Of a DNA stretch of 25,977 nucleotides, positions 14,070 through 21,124 are shown piece by piece (positions within the stretch are counted from its first letter, which is position 1; the number at the start of each line of letters is the position of its first letter). Position numbers and translations under genes: made by a program. This stretch comes from an uncultured Eubacteriales bacterium (lineage in GTDB: Bacteria > Bacillota > Clostridia > Lachnospirales > CAG-274). The notes under the pieces are model-generated. The model made no database searches. It saw only the letters and a list, made by a program, of their open reading frames with translations, and was not told where the DNA came from. The stretch spans positions 1-25,977 of the forward strand of contig CAJKOJ010000024.1 in the NCBI GenBank assembly GCA_905201505.1, in the 5' to 3' direction.

Positions 14070-14519
14070 TTATTCTCCTTTATTTTCGGCCGTATCCATT
14101 ACTTCAACAAGCTTATTATCTTTGTTATAAAAATTTACTCTTATCGATGTTTCAGTCTGAGGTATACCGCTTATTACCTGATAAGTAGCACTTACCATTA
14201 ACAATTCAAACACAACAGACTTCATTTTTCTTTTGTTAAGCCCACTGATAACAGCATTAAAAACAGTATAATCACCATTATAATTAATACTCTTAACTTC
14301 ATCATACTTATTAACAATTTCATCTGCTGTATTTTCAATACGCTTTCTGAGATTGTCAACAAACTTTTCATAATTTTCCAATGTCATTACAGCTGTTACA
14401 AAACCTGTTGCTTCATCAATTTCTATATTATATGCACCAAGACCTTTAAGCTGTGTTCTTATACTGCTTTTGCTGTCATTATTTCCAAAATACTCAGGTG
14501 ATATAACTAACTTAATCAT
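14070..14519 (-). CDS. unknown conserved-looking protein, first gene of the MBL operon
   Basis: 149 residues, no TM, no signal peptide, mixed alpha/beta character. The first third reads as an alpha/beta unit (KLVISPEYFGNNDSK..QLKGLGAYNIEIDEATGFVTAVMTLENYEKFVDNLRKRI). An NGDYTVFNAVISGLNKRKMKSVVFEL segment and a beta-rich end (TETSIRVNFYNKDNKLVEV) follow. I recognise no family. Codon use and the AGGAG ribosome site 7 nt upstream support a real gene, as does coupling to the MBL lipoprotein. Its promoter is embedded in the terminator of the efflux operon. Confidence 0.75.
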   Translation of the reverse strand: MIKLVISPEYFGNNDSKSSIRTQLKGLGAYNIEIDEATGFVTAVMTLENYEKFVDNLRKRIENTADEIVNKYDEVKSINYNGDYTVFNAVISGLNKRKMKSVVFELLMVSATYQVISGIPQTETSIRVNFYNKDNKLVEVMDTAENKGE

Positions 14520-14536
14520 AACATCAACTCCTAAAA

Positions 14537-14574
14537 AAACCTCTGCTATAAGTATACACTATTAGCAGAGGTTT
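14537..14574 (-). terminator. terminator of the efflux operon
   Basis: AAACCTCTGCTA (14537-14548) and TAGCAGAGGTTT (14563-14574) are perfect 12-bp inverted repeats. On the minus strand the stem is followed by a run of T, so it ends the transcript of the TolC-like gene (stop at 14649). The T run is only about 17 nt from the next ATG. Confidence 0.85.
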
Positions 14575-14579
14575 GTAAA
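14551..14579 (-). promoter_or_regulatory. promoter lying inside a terminator hairpin
   Basis: On the minus strand: TTTACA (plus 14574-14579), 17-bp spacer, TATACT (plus 14551-14556). The -10 box is the hairpin loop of the efflux-operon terminator and the spacer is its 5' arm. It would start transcription near 14544, giving a leader of about 25 nt for the gene at 14519. Confidence 0.6.
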
Positions 14580-14648
14580 TTAATAAGATGTTTTATTTAT
14601 TATATGCCGCAATTTATATTTTTATTCAGTAAGCAAACATATATGTGA

Positions 14649-15803
14649 CTACATTACCAAATCAGAATTTTGGAATTCTCTAACCATAATATCATGATTA
14701 TATGTACTTGATTCCATAGTCTGTTTTAAACTGTCAATAGATAACTTAAATGCGTCTAATTCAAGTAATGTTATCTTTCCTAAACTGTATTGAGTTTCCT
14801 TTACTTTAAGCTGCTCTTCCATAGTGGCAAGCTTTGCTGCATTGTCTTTGTATGTTCTTTCAGTTTCTCTTATATTATCATAAAGAGTGGTCATTGCAGT
14901 TTTCAGACCGGTCTTTGCATCTTCAAGTGCTCTTGTAGCCTGAGCATAATTAGCTTCCTTCTGATTTCTGTCAGGGCTGACGCTTGAACCATCTACATAT
15001 GAATCAATGTCATATTTTGCAAGGTTTGCAGCATCTTCAGCAGACTTAACAGTCTGATTTGTAGAAAGTGCTTTGTTTATTTCATAGTCAAGGGATACAT
15101 CACCCATTTCTTCAAATGTCAAATCATCAACAATTAAGTTATACTGCTGACCAATATTCTTGCCCATTAACTGATTTAAACTTCTGTATGCAGAAGCAAT
15201 TTGTGTTTCAACAGCCTTTTTATCTGATACCAAGGTATCATATTCAAGTTTATGATTATTATATTCAACTTGACTTAACTTACCTAAATTAAGCATAGTT
15301 TCATATATTTTAAGCTGTCTTTCATTAATATCAATTTGCTTGTCATAGAGAGCAAGGCTTTGCTCTGCTGTATGAATATTATAAAAAATATTTCTTATAT
15401 TATATTCAATTTTCTTTTTTGCAATTTCCTGATTTGCACTGTAAGTACTAAGAGCAATTGCAAGCTGTCTTAACTGTACAGCATATGAGTGATTTGATTC
15501 ATAACCTTCAGCAACCTCCCATGCACTGTGTACCTGTCTTGTAGTATCTTTTGCAATATCAATATTTTCTTCCAGATTTTTTAAATCTCTGCTGTATGCA
15601 ATAGCATCAGTTACAGCCTGATCAATTGTCAAGTCTCTCTTTTCTGAGAGCCCCTCCTGAGTTGCTCCTGTTGCAGTACTTCCGGCAATTCTCGTTTCAC
15701 CGACAGAACCTTTAACTGAGCCCTTCATACCTGCATAGGCACTGCTTGCAGGTGCAAGCATAACCGCTGCCATAACACCGCACATAACTCTTTTTTTATT
15801 CAT
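14649..15803 (-). CDS. TolC-family (outer membrane efflux protein-like) exported protein
   Basis: 384 residues with a Sec signal peptide (MNKKRVMCGVMAAVMLAPASSAYA, cut after Ala24). A Gly/Ser/Thr-rich linker is followed by two alpha-helical repeats of the TolC type: repeat 1 LTIDQAVTDAIAYSRDLKNLEENIDIAK to NQLMG (58-214), repeat 2 about 230-378, each ending in a QVEYNNHKLEYD/LLELDAFKLSID-like helix. In TolC each repeat carries a stretch of ~50-60 residues of barrel strands between its helices. Here the matching regions (about 95-120 and 268-283) are short and not obviously beta-forming. It is the last gene of the efflux operon, overlapping the RND stop by 8 bp. A tunnel spanning the cell wall or an assembly role is inference. 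Confidence 0.8.
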   Translation of the reverse strand: MNKKRVMCGVMAAVMLAPASSAYAGMKGSVKGSVGETRIAGSTATGATQEGLSEKRDLTIDQAVTDAIAYSRDLKNLEENIDIAKDTTRQVHSAWEVAEGYESNHSYAVQLRQLAIALSTYSANQEIAKKKIEYNIRNIFYNIHTAEQSLALYDKQIDINERQLKIYETMLNLGKLSQVEYNNHKLEYDTLVSDKKAVETQIASAYRSLNQLMGKNIGQQYNLIVDDLTFEEMGDVSLDYEINKALSTNQTVKSAEDAANLAKYDIDSYVDGSSVSPDRNQKEANYAQATRALEDAKTGLKTAMTTLYDNIRETERTYKDNAAKLATMEEQLKVKETQYSLGKITLLELDAFKLSIDSLKQTMESSTYNHDIMVREFQNSDLVM

Positions 15804-18800
15804 TTACCTCTGCTCCTTTCTTAAATGCCTTTTTTGCATCTCTTTTTTGTTTTTTAGCCTCATCCTTAGGTGAAACACTTCTTACATGTCTTTTTCTCAA
15901 TCTGTTCTTTATAGAATTTGTTGCAGAATAAAGTACTGGTATAAATACAAGTGTTATCATTGTACCAATTGTAAGACCAAATACAATTACAATACCCATA
16001 CCCTGGTTAGATTCCATACCTGAACCTATAGCAAGAGCAACAGGAATCATACCAACAACAGTAGTAAGAGTAGTCATAAGAATAGGTCTTAATCTTGAAC
16101 GTCCCGCCATAGTAAGGGCTTCATTAACACCCAGTTTTTTATCTCTTTCCAAAAGCTGATTTGTATAGTCAACAAGAACAATACCATTATTAACAACCAT
16201 ACCTACAAGCATTATAAGACCCATATAAGCTGTAGATGTAAGGCTCTTGCCTGTAAGAAGAAGACCAACAATACCTCCTGTAATTGACATAGGCATTGAG
16301 AACATTATAATAAACGGATATACAAATGACTCAAACTGAGATGCCATTACCATATAAACAAGTACAATTGCAACTATAATACATGTGAAGAGACTTGCAA
16401 AGGTCTCTGCCATCATTTCCATCATACCGCCAAATTCGTATGAGTAACCCTCAGGGAATACATAATTATCAAGTACATTAGTAACCTGAGCCTGCTGAGC
16501 AGCTCCGTCAAGACCGCTTATTTCACCTGTAATCTTAATATATTTCTGCTGATTTTCTCTTGTAATTTTTAGTGCACCTTCACCCATTTCAATAGAAGCA
16601 ACTTCTGTAAGTGGTACTGCAACACCTGCACTGTTTGTAATAGTGAAATTATTCAAATCCTTGATATATTCTATATCATCATCAGGATACATAATTCTGA
16701 CATCTATTTCAGTACCGTTTGTCTTATATTCAGTAGCAACAGAACCAGAATTAGCAGCACTTATTGCACTTGCAATTGTTCTTGTATTAAGACCATACTG
16801 TGTAGCCTTAGCTCTGTTTATAATAATACTTGCTTCTGTTGATGCGTCGTCAAGAGAAGATTCAACATTCTTTGCATTAGGAATTTTAGCAATTTCATCA
16901 ACAAGTTCATCACTTATTTCCTTAAGAGTACCATTATCATCACCCTTAATCTTCAGTTCAAAGCCGCTGCCGCCGAGAGAACCCATAGAATTTCCGCTGT
17001 CACTTACTTCAATTTCACATCCAGCAATATTCTGAAGTTTTGATTCAATATCATTAGCAATTTCTTCACTGCTTCTTGTTCTGTTTTCCTTATCGCCCAC
17101 ATCATAACTTATTGTAACACTTGTTCCTGTACTTAAGAAGCTGCCGCCGCCGACATTGGCATTCATTTTTTCCATCTCAGGAACATCACCTATTCTGTCA
17201 AGCAATGTATTAAGCATATCTTCACAAGTTTCGTAATCAGTACCGTTTGGCATTTTAGCTGTAATGCTTACAACACCTTCATCAGTAGATGCCATAAGGT
17301 CGGATCCAACAAACTGTACGCAGAAAAGAGAACCTATAAATATTGCAAAAATTATTATAAATGTTCTTATTCTATGATTAAGGCTGACTTTAATAAGCTT
17401 TGAATAACCCAAATCCATTTTATCCAGAAAAGTACCAACTAAATTATCAGACTTTTCTGTAATTTTACTTATAATACCATTTCCGCCCTTTTTGTCCTCG
17501 TGACGCATAAGTACTGCTGATGCCATAGGAACAAATGTAAGTGCCACAACTAATGATGCACCAAGAGCAAAACAAACTGTATAAGCTATTTCCTTAAGCA
17601 GGTCGCCCATAGTACCGCTCATAAATGTAAGCGGCAGGAATACAGCAACAGTTGTCAATGTTGACGCTGTAATAGCCATAGCAACTTCTGATGTACCATA
17701 GTAAGCCGCCTCAGGACCGTTCATACCATCTGCTTTTTTCTTAAAAATATTTTCAAGTACAACAACCGAGTTATCAACCAACATACCTATGGCAATAACT
17801 ACACCACCCAGGGAAATCATATTAAGTGACATTCCTGTCAGGTACATAAGACCAAATGTAGCCATAATAGATGTAGGAATAGACACACCTATTACAAGTG
17901 CCATTCTTAAACTCCTCAACATAATAAGAAGTACAAGTACAGCTATAATAGCAGCCTGGAAAGCTGTAGAAACCATGTTATTAATAGACAATTTGATATA
18001 GTCAGCTGTATCAGTAAGCAATGTCATTTCAAAATCAGGATATTCCTTCTGAATTTTTCCCATTGCTTTAACAACGCTGTCTGTTACTGTAACAATATTG
18101 CCGTCGCTTTGCTTAGATAATGAGAATGTACAACCCTCTTTACCGTTGATAAGGGACTTTGAATCTTTGTCTTTCTTTGTTTCCTTAACTTCAGCAACAT
18201 CCTTAACCATTATTTTGTTACCGCTGCTTGTAGTTATAAAGGTATTTTTAATGTCTTCAATAGATTCAAATTCACCGACAGTTCTCAATGAAAGCTCAGT
18301 TGTGCCTTGTTTTAAATCTCCAGATGGAAGATTTGTATTCTCAGCAGAAAGTGCAGAAGCAATTGTATTCATAGTAATTCCGTAATTCTGCATTTTGTTC
18401 TGATCAACAATTATTCTTATTTCATCATCAGAACCGCCTGATAATGATACAGAGGAAACACCGTCAATTCTTTCAAATGTAGATGAAACATTTTCGTCAA
18501 GTAAATTGTAAAGTGTATCTACATCATACTTATCACTTGTAACACCAACACTTATTGTTGTTGCATTCATATCCATTTTCATGATCATAGGATCATCTGA
18601 ATCATCCGGAAGCTGACCTTTTACTCTGTCAAGCTTATCTCTCATATCATTTGTAGCAACATCAATATCAGTACCGTCTACAAACTGTACAACAACTATT
18701 GACGAACCGTTTGAAGAACTTGATGTTATTGTATCAACACCTGTAAGTGTTGCCATAGTCTCTTCAATAGGTTTAGTTATAAGATCTTCCATTTCCTCAG

Positions 18801-18960
18801 GTGCAGCACCTGTATAGGTACACATTACCAAAGCAACTGGCAGATCAATATCAGGTGTCATAGCAAGCTCAAGATTGTTATAGGCTATTGTACCGCCAAG
18901 TAAAACTACAAGAGTCATCATTATGACAGTAACTGTTCTTTTTATACAAGTTTTTATCAT
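15796..18960 (-). CDS. RND-family efflux permease (HAE1/AcrB-like)
   Basis: 1054 residues, full length for the hydrophobe/amphiphile efflux branch: TM1 near 11-29, a large extracytoplasmic loop, TM2-6 from about 330, a second loop and TM8-12 from about 850. The proton-relay positions differ from AcrB: Asp407 is kept (Asp396 in GMLVDNSVVVLEN), Asp408 is Asn397, and the TM10 Lys940 is Asn924 (GMVVNNGIVLVDY). The LRPILMTT segment is kept. It would export drugs, detergents or lipids with the ion gradient. It overlaps the lipoprotein gene before it by 4 bp (ATGA) and the TolC-like gene after it by 8 bp. The C-terminal tail is unusually basic (KDEAKKQKRDAKKAFKK). Confidence 0.95.
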   Translation of the reverse strand: MIKTCIKRTVTVIMMTLVVLLGGTIAYNNLELAMTPDIDLPVALVMCTYTGAAPEEMEDLITKPIEETMATLTGVDTITSSSSNGSSIVVVQFVDGTDIDVATNDMRDKLDRVKGQLPDDSDDPMIMKMDMNATTISVGVTSDKYDVDTLYNLLDENVSSTFERIDGVSSVSLSGGSDDEIRIIVDQNKMQNYGITMNTIASALSAENTNLPSGDLKQGTTELSLRTVGEFESIEDIKNTFITTSSGNKIMVKDVAEVKETKKDKDSKSLINGKEGCTFSLSKQSDGNIVTVTDSVVKAMGKIQKEYPDFEMTLLTDTADYIKLSINNMVSTAFQAAIIAVLVLLIMLRSLRMALVIGVSIPTSIMATFGLMYLTGMSLNMISLGGVVIAIGMLVDNSVVVLENIFKKKADGMNGPEAAYYGTSEVAMAITASTLTTVAVFLPLTFMSGTMGDLLKEIAYTVCFALGASLVVALTFVPMASAVLMRHEDKKGGNGIISKITEKSDNLVGTFLDKMDLGYSKLIKVSLNHRIRTFIIIFAIFIGSLFCVQFVGSDLMASTDEGVVSITAKMPNGTDYETCEDMLNTLLDRIGDVPEMEKMNANVGGGSFLSTGTSVTISYDVGDKENRTRSSEEIANDIESKLQNIAGCEIEVSDSGNSMGSLGGSGFELKIKGDDNGTLKEISDELVDEIAKIPNAKNVESSLDDASTEASIIINRAKATQYGLNTRTIASAISAANSGSVATEYKTNGTEIDVRIMYPDDDIEYIKDLNNFTITNSAGVAVPLTEVASIEMGEGALKITRENQQKYIKITGEISGLDGAAQQAQVTNVLDNYVFPEGYSYEFGGMMEMMAETFASLFTCIIVAIVLVYMVMASQFESFVYPFIIMFSMPMSITGGIVGLLLTGKSLTSTAYMGLIMLVGMVVNNGIVLVDYTNQLLERDKKLGVNEALTMAGRSRLRPILMTTLTTVVGMIPVALAIGSGMESNQGMGIVIVFGLTIGTMITLVFIPVLYSATNSIKNRLRKRHVRSVSPKDEAKKQKRDAKKAFKKGAEVNE

Positions 18961-20384
18961 TTCTTCTTAGCCTCCTTACCATCGGCAGGAGCTGTTGTTG
19001 CTTCTGTTGTAATCTCAATATCAACACCATTGTCAGATACAACATTTATTTCATCACCGTCGGCAAGGTATGTCTGACCCTTTACAACAACTTTATCATT
19101 TATTGTAACTCCTGATGTTACTTCAATTGTATCACCTGTATCTATTCCTACAGTTACAGCCACTTTTCTTGCTGTATTGCCGTCAGCAATGTATACATAA
19201 CTTCCGTCATCACTGTCAATAACTGCATCTCTTGGAAGAATTACAGCATTATTGCTTGTAGACTTAGCAAAATAAACCTCAGCAAATATACCTGCCTTTA
19301 ATTCTCCTGTAGTATTAGGAATATTAATCTTTATTGTATATGTACCGTCACTGTTAGCTCCCGGTGGAATTTCAGTTATAGAGCCCACAAACTGTTCATC
19401 ACTCATTGAAGGAATTACAATTGTAACTGCATCACCTGCTTTAACGCTTGTAGCAATCTGCTCAGATGCGTTAACCTCAACCTTAACAGTTGAAAGATCT
19501 ACTATCTGATAACCCACTCCGCTTAACATTGAACCTTTAGTTGCAGTCTTTGAAAGAACGGTGCCGCTAATAGGACTTGTTACTGTACAGTATGCTATCT
19601 GCTGCTTTGCATTGTCAACAGCTACCTGAGCACTCTTCTGAGCAGCAAGGGCAGAATTTAAGCCGTCTTGAGCCTTTCTTGTGTTTTCAGCAGTTGTTTT
19701 GTTAGAAAGTATATCGTAATTTGTCTTTGCCTGGTTTAAAGCATCTTCAGCACTTTTTACTCCAAGCTCAGCTTTTGTATGTGCATTATTTGCATTGTCA
19801 AGAGCATTTTTATATGTAGTAAGAGCATCCTCAGATATTCCTCCTACATCATATAACTGCTTATTAATGTCATAATCACTTTGAGCCTTGTCTAAGGCTA
19901 TTTTAGCGTCATCAAGTGATTTATTTGATGTTTCTAAATTTGTCTGTGCATTTGTAATTGCATTTTTTGAACTTTCAAGCTGTGTCTGCATTGCAGCACC
20001 GTTTGCTGTATCAACACTTGTTTTGGCAGACTGAACACTTGCATTTGCAGTATTAAGTGAAGCCTGTGCGCTCTTTAAGGAATTCTGGTAATCTGTATCA
20101 TCTATTTTATAGAGAACAGAACCTTTGGCAACAGTGTCCCCAACCTCATAGTATGCAGCTTCTACTGTACCTGTAACCTTAGCACTTACATCTACTGTCT
20201 CAGCTGCCTGTATAGTACCGGAGTACATATACTCATCTTTAACTGTGTTAATTGTAGGATTAGCTATTTCAACACTTGTTACCTTAGCCTCTTCCTCCAT
20301 CTGTGGCATATCCTTTTTTGCTCCGCAGCCTGCAAGCATAGCTGCACACAGCACCATGGCTGTTAATCTCACATACTTCTTCAT
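18957..20384 (-). CDS. HlyD/AcrA-type periplasmic adaptor-like lipoprotein
   Basis: 475 residues. Lipoprotein signal MKKYVRLTAMVLCAAMLAGC with acylated Cys20. A membrane-fusion-protein core follows: first half-motif of the lipoyl domain (VDVSAKVTGTVEAAYYEVGDTVAKGSVLYKID, about 84-113), then a long Ala/Asn/Gln-rich helical hairpin (about 114-265). The second lipoyl half is IAYCTVTSPISGTVLSKTATKGS. The beta-barrel and membrane-proximal domains include LRAGIFAEVYF-like LKAGIFAEVYFAKS and VILPRDAVID. It couples the RND pump to a partner at the cell surface. The hairpin is long, as in adaptors that contact a TolC tip. GGAGGG precedes ATG. It is the second gene of the operon, 73 bp after marR. Confidence 0.94.
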   Translation of the reverse strand: MKKYVRLTAMVLCAAMLAGCGAKKDMPQMEEEAKVTSVEIANPTINTVKDEYMYSGTIQAAETVDVSAKVTGTVEAAYYEVGDTVAKGSVLYKIDDTDYQNSLKSAQASLNTANASVQSAKTSVDTANGAAMQTQLESSKNAITNAQTNLETSNKSLDDAKIALDKAQSDYDINKQLYDVGGISEDALTTYKNALDNANNAHTKAELGVKSAEDALNQAKTNYDILSNKTTAENTRKAQDGLNSALAAQKSAQVAVDNAKQQIAYCTVTSPISGTVLSKTATKGSMLSGVGYQIVDLSTVKVEVNASEQIATSVKAGDAVTIVIPSMSDEQFVGSITEIPPGANSDGTYTIKINIPNTTGELKAGIFAEVYFAKSTSNNAVILPRDAVIDSDDGSYVYIADGNTARKVAVTVGIDTGDTIEVTSGVTINDKVVVKGQTYLADGDEINVVSDNGVDIEITTEATTAPADGKEAKKK

Positions 20385-20457
20385 TTTAACCCTCCTGAAT
20401 ATAATTTTAATTAGTTCTTAATATAAAACATCTAAGTTAATTATTCCTGATCAAGAA

Positions 20458-20889
20458 TTACATTTTATTTATTAGCTTTATCAATATATTTTTTAAGCTT
20501 TCCTTTTCATTCTCGTCAAGCATTTTGTAAAAATAATTTTCAAATTCATCTGCGTTTTCTTTTATATCGCCGGAAATTTTTCTGCCTTTTTCAGTTATTT
20601 TTAATATGTAGTTTCTTCCGTCTGTTTTACTCTTTTCTTTGTTTATAAGCCCCTTGTTTATCATAGTTTTTATTATACTTGATACAGAAGCCTCTTTTAC
20701 TCCTATTTTATCACTGACTGTTTTCTGATTTATTTCACCGTCACCCAGGAATTCAATTATACCCAGTATAGCTGCCTGAGGGGCAGAAATTGATAAATCT
20801 TTCATCCACTTGTTTTGTTCTTCAACACAATTGTGGGCTACTCTATACAGTAATGGAGTAATTCCAAAATCACCGCAGCTGGCATTCAT
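20458..20889 (-). CDS. MarR-family transcriptional regulator of the efflux operon
   Basis: 143 residues from the ATG at 20889. The typical MarR order is visible: an N-terminal dimer helix (TPLLYRVAHNCVEEQNKW), then the winged helix (SAPQAAILGIIEFLGD, NQKTVSDKIGVKEASVSSIIKTMINKGLINKEKSKTDGRNYILKITEKGRK, including the DGR wing) and C-terminal dimer helices. A longer frame from TTG at 20904 is rejected because it would translate the ribosome site GGAGGTG. It heads an operon with the adaptor, pump and TolC-like genes. A perfect palindrome between its promoter and start suggests autorepression lifted by a ligand, probably a pump substrate. Confidence 0.93.
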   Translation of the reverse strand: MNASCGDFGITPLLYRVAHNCVEEQNKWMKDLSISAPQAAILGIIEFLGDGEINQKTVSDKIGVKEASVSSIIKTMINKGLINKEKSKTDGRNYILKITEKGRKISGDIKENADEFENYFYKMLDENEKESLKNILIKLINKM

Positions 20890-20910
20890 TATTTTCACCT
20901 CCAATAAAAC

Positions 20911-20922
20911 TTAGAATTCTAA
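20911..20922. promoter_or_regulatory. probable MarR operator
   Basis: TTAGAATTCTAA is a perfect 12-bp palindrome between the promoter and the ribosome site of marR, extended to AACTTAGA/CTAACTT with one mismatch. TTAG..CTAA palindromes are typical MarR-family sites. The half-site AACTTAGA recurs on the minus strand between marR and the adaptor gene (near 20433-20440), next to TATATT. Confidence 0.65.
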
Positions 20923-20930
20923 CTTTTATG

Positions 20931-20959
20931 ATTTTACTCCTATTTATGCCGGGTGTCAA
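20931..20959 (-). promoter_or_regulatory. promoter of the marR-efflux operon
   Basis: On the minus strand: TTGACA (plus 20954-20959), 17-bp spacer, TAAAAT (plus 20931-20936). The operator palindrome lies just downstream, where a bound repressor would block initiation. Confidence 0.78.
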
Positions 20960-21078
20960 TACCTTTTTTATTCCTTAATAAATTTTTCATAGTTATTTTT
21001 TTGACATATTATCAGTTATGCCATTTAGGTTATTATATCTATATCATCAATACAATATTGCTTAAACTATACACAAGC

Positions 21079-21113
21079 AATGATGGCTAAGCAAAGCCTG
21101 CATAACCATCATT
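21079..21113. other. hairpin downstream of the beta-helix lipoprotein gene
   Basis: AATGATGG (21079-21086) pairs with CCATCATT (21106-21113) around a 19-nt loop, 12 nt after the stop at 21125. There is no T run on the minus strand, so it is at best a weak terminator or a 3'-end stabiliser. Confidence 0.4.
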
Positions 21114-21124
21114 ATATATACTTC

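Noticed and set aside
20890..20904. TTG start for the MarR gene
   Set aside because: It would translate the GGAGGTG ribosome site; ATG 20889 lies at a proper distance from it.
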